A stretch of DNA of 64,000 nucleotides, from contig OY969418.1 of assembly GCA_963699175.1 (NCBI GenBank), forward strand, positions 8,122,001 to 8,186,000, in the 5' to 3' direction. The stretch comes from JACPYM01 sp963699175 (GTDB lineage Bacteria; Acidobacteriota; Blastocatellia; RBC074). The notes below the pieces were generated by a model that worked only from the letters and a program-made list of their open reading frames with translations, did not search any database and had not been told where the DNA came from. Made by a program: the position numbers and the translations under genes. The stretch's first letter is position 1; every line of letters starts with the position of its first letter. Below are positions 8,314-17,023 of this stretch, one piece after another.

Positions 8314-9561
8314 TCAATTGCGTTGCTGACCATCTTGTCGGCTTGCTACTAAGGGACGTAAGTTGCTCAGAGTTTTCAGGGCGTTGAACCAAAATGGAGC
8401 TCCGAGACTTAAAAAGGCAGCAGATATCAAAATGCCCAGTATGTCTCTCGGCCCTTTATAGTGGAAACCGGGGTAGGGCGTTGGGATCAGTTGAAATCCG
8501 CCTTCTGCCAATTTCTTTTGTATTGCTTCCGCGCGGGTCCTTAATTCGTTGGGCACTTGATTCCTATACTCAGTGACGAGCTCGTCTTTGCGTTTGTCGT
8601 CCACCTTAAGGCCATCCCGAAGCCATTTTTCTGCTGCAGCCATATCCTTAAATTCTGGTACAGCACCAAGCCCTTTCGTAGCCTCCTTCTCTTTTTCTAT
8701 TAACTTTTTCATCGCAGCTTGCAAAACCTGAGGAGACACACTTGGTGCTGAACTCTGAGTAGCGCCACCTTGGGCAGCGAGTAGGACGGAGGCCTCCTTT
8801 AACATGGCCTCGCTCTGGCTGACCAAGCTAGCGCGTAGCTCAGGGCTGGTCCAAAGTTGCTTTAATACATCAAAGGTATTCAAGTGAGCCCCGAAGGCAA
8901 GTATAAACGCGAATCCTATTGTCCAGAGGCGTATTTGCATGGCGAATCGTTGGGCCGCACTTTTCATCACGACGTTAAACCCTAATTCGAGTTTTCCAAG
9001 GGATTCCTGCACGGAGGTTCCCAACTGTTCGAATATTTTATCAACCTGTACTGAAAAGTCCGGTGCCACGGCTTGAAAAGTCTTTTGTAACAGTTCTGCT
9101 TTTCTAGCCGCTGCCGGATCAACGTCCTTGAGGAGGGTTTCGATCATCAGTGCCGTCGTTCCGCTATCTGGATTGCCAGTAGTCTTTAAGCCTTTTGGAA
9201 TGCCAGTAGTCTTTAAATCTTCAGCAAGCTTCCTCAGACCCTGGGCCAGTGCTTCTGGGCTTACGGCTGCCGCAAGCCTCCAACGCTCCGTTAGCTTGCC
9301 CAGTACGGGGATATTCTTAAACCTCGAAAATATAGAGTCAGAGATAAGGGGTTGTGTGAGAACTTCAGTCGCCAAAGCCTTAGCATCCTTCGCCAGACCT
9401 GGCGCCAGAGTGCTTAATAACGTCTGCACTCCCCAGCGTAGATTGGTGCCACGATAACTGATCACAGCAGAGATCATCTGATTCAGTATCGTTATCAATA
9501 GACTTGCCCCAAGCATTATCACGACAAACGCGATAAGAGTGTCCAGGTACACTAATGTCAT
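8314..9561 (-). CDS. Three-segment membrane protein of unknown function
   Basis: This 415-residue protein starts at an ATG with AAGGAG seven bases upstream. It has hydrophobic segments near residues 5-28 (LIAFVVIMLGASLLITILNQ), ~212-232 and ~373-395 (ILGILISAAFLSLGAPFWF). Long helical, charged, partly coiled-coil regions lie between them. The short pattern KTTGIPKGLKTTGNP reflects a small tandem duplication in the DNA (two copies of a GCCAGTAGTCTTTAA unit at 9175 and 9203). I recall similar uncharacterised proteins, with an N-terminal LxDTxIAxVxxLL segment and a C-terminal LGAPFWF segment, in other phyla, but no function. Base composition is visibly more AT-rich than the flanking ADOPs, which suggests an accessory gene. 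A sigma-70-like promoter lies at 9847-9875. Confidence 0.8.
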   Translation of the reverse strand: MTLVYLDTLIAFVVIMLGASLLITILNQMISAVISYRGTNLRWGVQTLLSTLAPGLAKDAKALATEVLTQPLISDSIFSRFKNIPVLGKLTERWRLAAAVSPEALAQGLRKLAEDLKTTGIPKGLKTTGNPDSGTTALMIETLLKDVDPAAARKAELLQKTFQAVAPDFSVQVDKIFEQLGTSVQESLGKLELGFNVVMKSAAQRFAMQIRLWTIGFAFILAFGAHLNTFDVLKQLWTSPELRASLVSQSEAMLKEASVLLAAQGGATQSSAPSVSPQVLQAAMKKLIEKEKEATKGLGAVPEFKDMAAAEKWLRDGLKVDDKRKDELVTEYRNQVPNELRTRAEAIQKKLAEGGFQLIPTPYPGFHYKGPRDILGILISAAFLSLGAPFWFNALKTLSNLRPLVASRQDGQQRN

Positions 9562-9846
9562 AGTAAGCTCCTTTTCAGTATTGGCCAGCGAGGAAAACTT
9601 GATACATCGAGGTCAGTTTCAGCCTAAGAATTCTGTGACCGTGCCCGATCAGTGTGTTGCCGAATACGGTGACCGCCGCTGCAATATTGTCTCCACCTGT
9701 ACTTAAGGAAAATCGAAGAGAAACATTTCAGGAATAATGGCGTCGGACGTCATTCCGTAAACTCTGCCAAGCCTTGGTCTCTACTACTAAAGCGAATTGT
9801 CTGAAGGGCCGATACAACTGAGCCTTGTGAATAAGGAACGGTGCGG

Positions 9847-9875
9847 AGTATACGAGAGGGACAGCCTATATACAA
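9847..9875 (-). promoter_or_regulatory. Sigma-70-like promoter reading toward the membrane protein gene
   Basis: On the minus strand, TTGTAT (9870-9875), 17 bases, then TATACT (9847-9852) fits a housekeeping promoter. The surroundings (CTATACTCCGCRCC-like) are nearly the same at 61747, and related promoters sit at 16815 and 33656. It would give a ~280-base leader before the ATG at 9561. The leader (9562-9840) shows only a small imperfect dyad near 9731-9756. Confidence 0.5.
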
Positions 9876-9939
9876 TGGTTTGCTTGTTCCTTAGATAACA
9901 GCTTGAGTCGCCACCCGGCGTTGAGTAAGTACTCGAAAA

Positions 9940-9957
9940 TGGGATTGCGCAGTCCCA
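9940..9957 (+). promoter_or_regulatory. TGGGA-N8-TCCCA dyad (putative activator site), locus B
   Basis: TGGGATTGCGCAGTCCCA is an almost perfect dyad followed by CAAACGCACAC. Its first GGGA base is 101 bp before the -24-like box at 10042, the same distance as at 61798/61900. Confidence 0.65.
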
Positions 9958-10041
9958 CAAACGCACACTGCGCCCTGCACTACTATTAAACCTGCGCGCG
10001 CCAAGCCATCACAGAGTAACGATTTGGCAGCTCGACTCGGC

Positions 10042-10057
10042 TGGCACGCTGCTTGGT
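10042..10057 (+). promoter_or_regulatory. Sigma-54-like -24/-12 promoter, locus B
   Basis: TGGCACGCTGCTTGGTT matches TGGCAC-N5-TTGCW except for G in place of C in the -12 box. The same 17 bases occur unchanged at 33812 and 61900. It lies 69 bp before the ADOP start at 10126. Confidence 0.65.
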
Positions 10058-10125
10058 TAGCCGAGCAGCAAGACTGCTTGAGGTGTGTCTGGACAGTAAC
10101 CTGATCAAAGAAGCGAGGAGACATC

Positions 10126-12546
10126 ATGCAAACTTTATTGCAAGACCTGCGTTACGGCGCGCGAATGTTGCTGAAGAAACCCGGCTTCGCGCTAATCGCG
10201 GTGCTGACGTTGGTGCTCGGCGTGGGCGCGAATGTGGCGATCTTCAGCGTGATCTACGGCGTGTTGCTGCGTGCGCTGCCTTTCAAAGACGCCGAGCGCA
10301 TCGTGACGTTGTGGGAGCACAACGCGAAAGAGGGCATCAAGCGCGACGACGTTTCGCCTGCCAACTTTCTGGACTGGCGTGACCGGCAGCAGGTCTTTGA
10401 AGATCTGGCCTTCGCCAATCCGTTCAGCTTCAATTACAGCGGGACAGGCGAGCCGGAAGTAATTCAATCGGCGCTGGTCTCAAAAAACTTCTTTCAGATT
10501 CTGGGCGTGCAGGCACTGCACGGGCGCACGTTCCTGCCTGAGGAATACGAAGCAGGCAAGGAGCGAGTCGTCTTACTCAGCTACGGTGTGTGGCAGCAGC
10601 GTTTCGGCGGCGACCCGAAGATCATCGGGCGAGTGCTGACACTTGATGACAAGCTCGCCACCGTCATCGGCGTGATGCCGCCTGAATTCAAACTGCATTT
10701 GTTTGAAAAGACCGAAGAAATGTGGGGACCGCAAGTCATTGACGAAAGTCTGCGTCAACAGCGCAGAGCGACCTACCTGAAAGTCATCGGCAGGCTCAAA
10801 CCCGGCGTTACGCTGGCGCAGGCGCGCGGCGAGCTGAACAAGATTGCCGCGCAACTCTCCGCCGAATATCCGAGCACGAATGCGGGCATCGGCATCGCCG
10901 CCGTCACGCTGCCCGAATATGTCAAAGGGAAATGGCGGCTGGCGCTGTTGGTGATGTTCGGCGCGGTCGGCTTCGTGCTGTTGATCGCGTGCGCCAACAT
11001 CGCCAATTTGTTGCTGGCGCGCGGCAGTGAGCGTGAGCGCGAGTTGGCGATTCGCGCAGCCATCGGCGCGGGGCGTGCTCGGCTGACGCGTCAACTGCTG
11101 ACCGAAAGTCTGTTGCTGGCGCTGTTGGGTTGCGGCGGTGGCGTGCTGTTGGCCGTGTGGCTGATTGATCTGCTGTTGGCTTTCAACCCCGGCAGCATCC
11201 CACGCATTGAAGAGGTGCGGCTGGACGGCGCAACGCTTGGCTTCGCCGCCCTCATAGCTTTTGTCACGGCGTTGCTCTTTGGCTTGGTTCCGGCGCTGCA
11301 ATTTTCCAAACCCGATTTGCAAAGCTGGTTAAAAGAATCGGGCCAGTCGGTGACAGCGGCGCGACATCGTTTGCGTAGCGCGTTGGTGGTGGCAGAGATC
11401 GCGCTGGCCCTGGTGTTGCTGGTCGGCGCGGGCTTGTTGCTGCGCAGCTTCGTGAAGTTGCTCAACGTTGATCCGGGGTTTGCGGCTGACAGGACGGTGG
11501 CGCTGCAAGTTTTTATCTGGAACAAGTACCGCGAGCCGCAACAGCGCGAGGCTTACGTGAAAGAGACGCTGGGCTGGTTGGAAACGCTGCCCGGCGTGCG
11601 CGCCGCTGGCGTCACGACCGCCTTGCCTTTACTCGACAGCAGCGCGACGACCTCGTTGCCAATCACCATCGTAGGCCGGCCCGCGCCGCCGCCTGGACAG
11701 GAGCCGGTCGCGCAACTTACGACGGCCACTGCGAACTTTTTTCCGGCTTTGGGCATGCGGCTGCTGCGCGGGCGGCTCTTCAATCAATTCGACACCAGAG
11801 ATTCGACCAAAGTTGCGCTGATCAATGAGACGCTGGCGCGGCGGCAATGGCCGAATGAAGACCCGGTCGGCAAACAGTTTGCTTTGCGAGGTAGGCAAGG
11901 CTTGATTGCGCTCGAAATTGTCGGCGTGGTCAGCGATTTGCGCCAAGACAGTTTGGATAAAGAGCCGCGCCCGGAATTCTTCCGCCCGCACACGCAATCA
12001 CCTAGCGGCTCGCTTATTTTTGTCGTGCGGACGGCGGGCGACCCGAACGCGGTGCTTGCGTCGCTCAAAGCGCGCATCTGGCAGGTCAACCCGACGCAGC
12101 CGTTTTACGCGGTGGCGACGCTGGATCAATTGGTTAATGCGTCGCTCAAAGCGCGCCGCTTCAACCTGACCTTGCTCGGCTCTTTCGCCGCGCTGGCATT
12201 GTTGTTGGCCGTGGGTGGCATTTACGGCGTGATGAGCTTCACCGCCGGACAGCGCCGTCACGAAATCGGCATTCGCATGGCGTTGGGCGCGCAGCAGAAT
12301 GATGTGTTGAAGCTGATCGTCGGACAGGGAATGAAGCTGACGGTAACGGGCCTAGCCATCGGCTTGATTGCCGCTGCTGGGTTGACGCGGCTGATGTCTG
12401 GCTTGTTGTTCGGCATCGGCGCGACCGACCCGCTGACGTTTGCCGCCATCGCGCTGTTGTTGGCTGTGGTTGCGTTGTTGGCTTGTTACATCCCTGCGCG
12501 GCGTGCGATGAAAGTTGATCCGCTGATTGCTCTTCGATATGAGTAG
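10126..12546 (+). CDS. ADOP-type duplicated FtsX/MacB-like permease, copy 2 (cluster leader)
   Basis: This 806-residue protein opens with MQTLLQDLRYGARMLLKKPG and has the full eight-TM, two-periplasmic-domain layout described for the copy at 5520. The coupling-loop motifs are ERELAIRAAIGAGRARL in the first half and RRHEIGIRMALGAQQNDV in the second. It ends MKVDPLIALRYE. GAGGAG is seven bases before the ATG. It is the first gene after a dyad/sigma-54-like promoter and is followed 103 bp later by a second ADOP, with a hairpin between them, so the two may be one transcription unit with attenuated readthrough. The substrate is unknown. Confidence 0.95.
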   Translation: MQTLLQDLRYGARMLLKKPGFALIAVLTLVLGVGANVAIFSVIYGVLLRALPFKDAERIVTLWEHNAKEGIKRDDVSPANFLDWRDRQQVFEDLAFANPFSFNYSGTGEPEVIQSALVSKNFFQILGVQALHGRTFLPEEYEAGKERVVLLSYGVWQQRFGGDPKIIGRVLTLDDKLATVIGVMPPEFKLHLFEKTEEMWGPQVIDESLRQQRRATYLKVIGRLKPGVTLAQARGELNKIAAQLSAEYPSTNAGIGIAAVTLPEYVKGKWRLALLVMFGAVGFVLLIACANIANLLLARGSERERELAIRAAIGAGRARLTRQLLTESLLLALLGCGGGVLLAVWLIDLLLAFNPGSIPRIEEVRLDGATLGFAALIAFVTALLFGLVPALQFSKPDLQSWLKESGQSVTAARHRLRSALVVAEIALALVLLVGAGLLLRSFVKLLNVDPGFAADRTVALQVFIWNKYREPQQREAYVKETLGWLETLPGVRAAGVTTALPLLDSSATTSLPITIVGRPAPPPGQEPVAQLTTATANFFPALGMRLLRGRLFNQFDTRDSTKVALINETLARRQWPNEDPVGKQFALRGRQGLIALEIVGVVSDLRQDSLDKEPRPEFFRPHTQSPSGSLIFVVRTAGDPNAVLASLKARIWQVNPTQPFYAVATLDQLVNASLKARRFNLTLLGSFAALALLLAVGGIYGVMSFTAGQRRHEIGIRMALGAQQNDVLKLIVGQGMKLTVTGLAIGLIAAAGLTRLMSGLLFGIGATDPLTFAAIALLLAVVALLACYIPARRAMKVDPLIALRYE

Positions 12547-12636
12547 GAAGTAGACAGTAGACAGTAGTTGGCAGCAGAGTCTGCGCATCTTTCTCTTCTG
12601 TCTACCAGCTACTGTCTACTGACTTCTGTCTACTTC
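12547..12636. repeat. Intergenic hairpin of GTAGACA-type units between ADOP copies 2 and 3
   Basis: The arm at 12547-12571 is made of quasi-tandem GTAGACA units, and its complement lies at 12602-12636 with one extra unit. It begins directly after the stop codon of the upstream ADOP and ends just before the GGAGG ribosome binding site of the next. No U-run follows, so it is not a classical terminator. Confidence 0.65.
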
Positions 12637-12649
12637 TGCAGGAGGACTT

Positions 12650-15070
12650 ATGCAAACACTTTGGCAAGATTTGCGCTACGGGTTAAGGCTGTTGCTCAAA
12701 CGCCCCGGCTTTACGGCAATCGTTGTGTTAGTGCTGGCGCTGGGCATCGGCGCGAACACAGCGATCTTCAGCGTCGTCAACAGCGTATTGCTGCGCCCGC
12801 TCAACTATCCCGACTCCGCAGCATTGATGACTTTGTGGGAAGATCACACGCGCCGCGAAGGGCCGGCGCGCGAATGGACGTCGCCGCCCGGTTTTCAGGA
12901 TTGGCGCGACCAGAGCACCGTCTTCACGCACATCGCCGCGCTGAACAATTGGGGGCCAACGCTACAAGAAGCGAGCGAGCCGGAGATGCTCCCTGGCGCG
13001 AGTGTTTCTTACAATGCCTTCTCGCTGATTGGTATCAAACCGCTGCTTGGACGTGAATTCAACGCTGACGAAGACAAGACTGGCGCGCCCAAGGTCGCCA
13101 TTCTCAATCACAGTTTGTGGCAGCGCCGCTTCAACAACGACGCGGCGATTATCGGCAAATCCGTGCGACTGAGCGGTGAAAGCTACACTGTTGTTGGCGT
13201 GCTGCCGCCGGGCTTTCAACTTCCGATCATCAACGGCGCGGAAATCTTTCGTCCGATAGCGCCGACGTTCAATCCAGGCTGTCAGCACGGCTGCTACACC
13301 ATCCGCGTCATCGCGCGTTTGAAGCCGGGCGTGCCGCTGGAACGCGCGCGCGCCGAACTGACCACGATTGCGCAGCGCGTCGAACAACAGTTCCCTGAAA
13401 CGAACAAGAAGGTGGGCGCGACGATTGTCCCGCTGCACGAGTTCGTGGTCGGCGATATGCGGCTGGCCATGATGGCACTGCTGGCGGCGGTAGGTTTTGT
13501 ATTGCTGATTGCCTGCGCGAATGTGGCCAACCTGCTGTTGGTGCGGGCGGCGGCGCGCGAGCGTGAAATCGCTATACGCGCGGCGCTCGGTGCGAGCCGC
13601 TGGCAGGTCGTTCGGCAATTGTTGAGCGAAAGTTTGTTGCTCGCCTTGCTCGGCGGCAGCGCGGGCGTGCTGTTGGCTTTCTGGCTGGTTGATTTGCTCA
13701 AGCGTGTAGCGCCTGATGGCACGCCGCGCATGGAAGAAATCGGCATTGATGGCCGGGTGTTGCTCTTCAGCCTGGGTATTGCGGCAGTGACCGGGTTGTT
13801 GTGTGGGCTGGTGCCCGCGCTGCAAGCTTCCAAACACGATTTGAATCAAGCCTTGCGCGATGCGGGCGCGGGCAATAAAGGCAGCGCAGGCGGTGGGCGT
13901 GTACGCTCTGCGTTGGTAGTGGCGGAGATTGCGATTGCTCTGACGCTGTTGGTGGGCGCGGGCTTGCTGATGCGCAGTTTCGTATTGTTGCAAGGCGTTG
14001 ATCCAGGCTTCAGCCCGACGCGCGTGGTGACGGCACGCCTCGGCCTGCCGCAGAATGCATATCCAAATCGTGAACAGATCGCGAATTTCTACAATCAACT
14101 TCACGCGCGACTCAAAGCGCTGCCCGGCGTGCAATCCGCCGCCTTCGGTTCATCGGTGCCGATGACGGGCGTTAATACTGACACCGACTTCACTATCGAA
14201 GGCCGCCCTGCGCCACCGCCCGGCCAGCCGCAAGCGGCCTGGTTCAGCGTGGTCAGCCCGGATTACTTTCAGACAATGGGCATCCGCCTGCGCGAAGGCC
14301 GCTTCTTTGCCGAAAGCGATGGCGAGAATGCGCCGCGCGTAGTGGTGATTGGTGAAACAATGGCGCGCAAATATTGGCCGAACGAAAACCCCGTCGGCAA
14401 ACGTCTGGGCTTTGGCGGCAACCCGGTCAACTGGCGCGAGATCGTCGGCGTCGTCTCCGACGTGCGCCACTTCGGGTTGGGCGCAGACGCGCGGCCTACT
14501 TTTTACTTCTCAGCGACTCAGCTTCCACGTGCCTTCACCAACGTCGTGCTGCGCGTGCAGGGCGAGCCGTTGAGCTATGTCGCGGCGCTGCGCAATGAAG
14601 TGCAGGCGCTGGACAAAAACCTGGCGCTCTCGAATGTGCAGACGATGGATGATTTGGTTGCCGCGACGATTGCTGTGCCGCGTTTGGTAATGTTGCTGTT
14701 CGGTGGTTTTGCGGCGGTGGCATTGTTGCTGGCCGCGCTTGGCATTTACGGCGTGATGGCCTACTCGGTCACGCAGCGAGTGCAAGAGATCGGCATCCGC
14801 ATCGCGCTGGGCGCGCAGGCGCGCGACGTGTTGACGCTGGTCGTCGGGCAGGGAATGCGGCTGGCCGTGATCGGCGTGGCGCTTGGCTTGGCGGCCTCAT
14901 TTGGATTGACACGATTGATGAAGAACTTGTTGTTCGGCGTTCAGCCGACCGATCCGCTGACCTTTGTTGGTGTAGCATTGCTGCTGGCTTCGGTGGCGTT
15001 GATGGCCTGTTACGTACCGGCGCGGCGGGCGACTAAGGTTGATCCACTTGTCGCGTTACGTTACGAATGA
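12650..15070 (+). CDS. ADOP-type duplicated FtsX/MacB-like permease, copy 3
   Basis: This 806-residue permease begins MQTLWQDLRYGLRLLLKRPG after a GGAGG site six bases upstream. The first periplasmic domain includes a cysteine pair in NPGCQHGCYTIRV (residues ~205-217) that the neighbouring copies lack, which might form a disulphide. Coupling loops are EREIAIRAALGASRWQV and VQEIGIRIALGAQARDV. It ends TKVDPLVALRYE. Its stop codon is only 22 bp from the stop of the convergent TIR-NACHT gene, with no clear terminator between them. Confidence 0.95.
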   Translation: MQTLWQDLRYGLRLLLKRPGFTAIVVLVLALGIGANTAIFSVVNSVLLRPLNYPDSAALMTLWEDHTRREGPAREWTSPPGFQDWRDQSTVFTHIAALNNWGPTLQEASEPEMLPGASVSYNAFSLIGIKPLLGREFNADEDKTGAPKVAILNHSLWQRRFNNDAAIIGKSVRLSGESYTVVGVLPPGFQLPIINGAEIFRPIAPTFNPGCQHGCYTIRVIARLKPGVPLERARAELTTIAQRVEQQFPETNKKVGATIVPLHEFVVGDMRLAMMALLAAVGFVLLIACANVANLLLVRAAAREREIAIRAALGASRWQVVRQLLSESLLLALLGGSAGVLLAFWLVDLLKRVAPDGTPRMEEIGIDGRVLLFSLGIAAVTGLLCGLVPALQASKHDLNQALRDAGAGNKGSAGGGRVRSALVVAEIAIALTLLVGAGLLMRSFVLLQGVDPGFSPTRVVTARLGLPQNAYPNREQIANFYNQLHARLKALPGVQSAAFGSSVPMTGVNTDTDFTIEGRPAPPPGQPQAAWFSVVSPDYFQTMGIRLREGRFFAESDGENAPRVVVIGETMARKYWPNENPVGKRLGFGGNPVNWREIVGVVSDVRHFGLGADARPTFYFSATQLPRAFTNVVLRVQGEPLSYVAALRNEVQALDKNLALSNVQTMDDLVAATIAVPRLVMLLFGGFAAVALLLAALGIYGVMAYSVTQRVQEIGIRIALGAQARDVLTLVVGQGMRLAVIGVALGLAASFGLTRLMKNLLFGVQPTDPLTFVGVALLLASVALMACYVPARRATKVDPLVALRYE

Positions 15071-15091
15071 AAGGACAATTATTTTCGAAGC

Positions 15092-16762
15092 TCAGTGTGC
15101 GGAGGCCAACTGCGATATTCGTAGTCCCTCCGCAACTTGTTCTTCCTGCTTTACGGCGGTCAATTCCTGTGCGCTTCTATGGCCTGACAGAGCAATCTCA
15201 TCAAAGAAGCTGCGAATTTCCCTATCATCAAGCAGGTCTCGAATCACCTTAACAAATTGGGTATTTTGGGTAGCAAGCCACTTCGCACACAAGTATTCCT
15301 GGAACGTCTCTTGGAAAAAGCGTATCCCCCCATTTACTGGCTCAATCAGGCCAGTGCGATACAGAGCGCGAAGCTGTTTCATGATGTCTTGGTCACTCCC
15401 GTTCGGCAAATGACAGTGAAGAATTTCCTTGACCTTATCTTCGGCAAGCCAAGTACGATCCGTAGGAGACTTGCGCATCTCAACTGCCAGTGTCTCCAAA
15501 TAGCTCTCGATGAATTGTCTTTCCCCCGCTCCTTTTTTCTCCCACCTTGTCAGAAACTCTCCTAAGAAGCTTTTATACAGATCCACGCGTGTAGGTACAG
15601 TAAGGGGCTCTTCATCCTTGGCCATTAATCTAACTACCATAAGAAAAAAGAATTGATTGCGGCAGATCTGTCGAAGCTCCGGTTTTGTGCGAAATGCTTG
15701 TAGAACGCGTTGCTGCAGTTCTTTCGGCTGAGTCCGCAAAAACTCGTCTTGGGCAGCATTGTCAAGCTCCAAAATGTCCCACCTTTGAAAATTGGTAAGC
15801 CAGTCCTCTTCATAATCACCAGTCCTACAGGTCACGACAAATTGGCTGTTAGGAAGACCGCCTACAAGCAGGTGCAGGGATTCCACCACTTTTGCAACTT
15901 TCCGCTTTTCTCCAATCCCGTCTGCAATAAAAAGTAGACGCCCCGCACATTCGATGCTCTCCAAGAATTGTAGGTTATCAATACCCGTATACTCAGCCAC
16001 GAAGTTTAATGCCTCCTGGCGATCCCGTAATAGAACGTCCTTGATGTCTAAAGGGATAAGGCCCGGAGGAGGGTTCGCTTTCAACCGGTGACAGGCTGTT
16101 GTCTTGCCGCTGCCGGGCGATCCGATAAGTAAAAACAACTTGCCCTCCTGATCCAGGAGTTGATTCGAGCGAATAGTCCAACTCGGTTCAGGTTCGGGAA
16201 CATGATTCTTAAACTGAATTGGGAGGACATCTATGCCCCAGCGAAACAAGTTCTCTTTTAGTTTGTAACGTTGCAAAGTCTCTTCTTGAATACGCTGGAG
16301 GTATTGTTGCAACTTCACTTCTAGGATAGAGCTAAGCCCGTCGCTCTCAAGACGACGTTTAATAAGTTGGACCAACTCCTCTATAGGTCGAGAGGCCAGA
16401 TCAAAATAGATACATGTTTCTTTCAGCCATTTCGGTCTATAGCGAGTGGTCATTACCGGAAATAGAGTGTCTCTAAGGTCTCCCTGTTCCCTTGCTTGTA
16501 TAGCTTGGAGTTCGAGCTGAGTCCATCTTCGCTCATCGTAGTCTTTAGAGATAAGGACGATGCAATATCTTGACTGCGTTTCGAAAACGTCTTGAAGAAT
16601 CTTGTCGGCTTCACGCCCTATTAGTTCATGTTCGTACCAACGATCGAAGAAGACATGTAGTCCCAACTGCTGAAGATGATTTGCAAGAGCTTCTGCAATT
16701 TTGCGTTCACGTTCAGTACCTGCAAACGATAGTGCGATGTCGAATTGATGATTCATGTTCAT
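15092..16762 (-). CDS. TIR-NACHT protein (candidate NLR-like antiphage defence protein)
   Basis: This 556-residue protein has an N-terminal TIR domain (residues ~5-135): FDIALSFAGTERERKIAEAL opens it, and E84 in the WTQLELQAI helix is at the position of the NADase catalytic glutamate. A NACHT-type STAND NTPase follows, with Walker A GSPGSGKTT (214-222), Walker B LLFIADGIGE (276-285) and sensor TCRTGDYE (~311-318). The C-terminal helical part has the FQETFQEYLCAKWL motif typical of NACHT proteins. No long repeat sensor follows, so the short C terminus (~60 residues) may do the sensing. In known bacterial TIR and NLR systems, infection triggers NAD+ depletion and abortive infection; that role is inferred here. 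It is single-gene, more AT-rich than the flanking ADOPs, and convergent with one. A second ATG six bases in (16756) has better Shine-Dalgarno spacing (GGAGG, nine bases). Confidence 0.9.
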   Translation of the reverse strand: MNMNHQFDIALSFAGTERERKIAEALANHLQQLGLHVFFDRWYEHELIGREADKILQDVFETQSRYCIVLISKDYDERRWTQLELQAIQAREQGDLRDTLFPVMTTRYRPKWLKETCIYFDLASRPIEELVQLIKRRLESDGLSSILEVKLQQYLQRIQEETLQRYKLKENLFRWGIDVLPIQFKNHVPEPEPSWTIRSNQLLDQEGKLFLLIGSPGSGKTTACHRLKANPPPGLIPLDIKDVLLRDRQEALNFVAEYTGIDNLQFLESIECAGRLLFIADGIGEKRKVAKVVESLHLLVGGLPNSQFVVTCRTGDYEEDWLTNFQRWDILELDNAAQDEFLRTQPKELQQRVLQAFRTKPELRQICRNQFFFLMVVRLMAKDEEPLTVPTRVDLYKSFLGEFLTRWEKKGAGERQFIESYLETLAVEMRKSPTDRTWLAEDKVKEILHCHLPNGSDQDIMKQLRALYRTGLIEPVNGGIRFFQETFQEYLCAKWLATQNTQFVKVIRDLLDDREIRSFFDEIALSGHRSAQELTAVKQEEQVAEGLRISQLASAH

Positions 16763-16814
16763 TATCCTCCAGGCAGGCAGAGCAATTAGCGCTTATTAGT
16801 ATTGTGTGGCGCGC

Positions 16815-16866
16815 AGTATAGCCCTGCTTTATAGCAGGTTCAATCAGTTGTACGACGTCGTCGTAC
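16815..16866 (-). promoter_or_regulatory. Promoter of the TIR-NACHT gene with two dyads
   Basis: On the minus strand, TTGAAC (16838-16843), 17 bases, then TATACT (16815-16820) gives a good sigma-70 promoter with a leader of about 46 bases. A dyad CCTGCT-TTAT-AGCAGG (16823-16838) fills the spacer. A 17-bp palindrome with 8-base arms, GTACGACG-T-CGTCGTAC (16850-16866), sits just upstream of the -35. Both are candidate repressor sites. Confidence 0.6.
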
Positions 16867-16922
16867 TCACATCTTAATCGCCTCACCACTATGCGATTGA
16901 ATGAAAAGCACCTGTTCGCTTT

Positions 16923-16951
16923 CGGGATTCGGCTGACCGTGAGCGGGCATT
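16923..16951 (+). promoter_or_regulatory. Degenerate copy of the TGGGA dyad, locus E
   Basis: CGGGATTCGGCTGACC followed by GTGAGCGGGCA aligns with the dyad-plus-extension seen at 61798 if one base gap is allowed (shared GGGATT, CC, AGCG and CA). It was found because its position, 100 bp before the -24-like box at 17024, is exactly the one expected. On its own it would not be convincing. Confidence 0.35.
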
Positions 16952-17023
16952 TCCTGCGCGCTATAATCTTGCTTAGCTAGGTCAACTCCATTTGGCTTAA
17001 GGGCTTATTTTTTAGCAGCAACC

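Noticed and set aside
10126..15070. ADOP tandem copies as transposon-borne.
   Set aside because: No transposase, terminal repeats or target duplications flank them; only hairpins are present.
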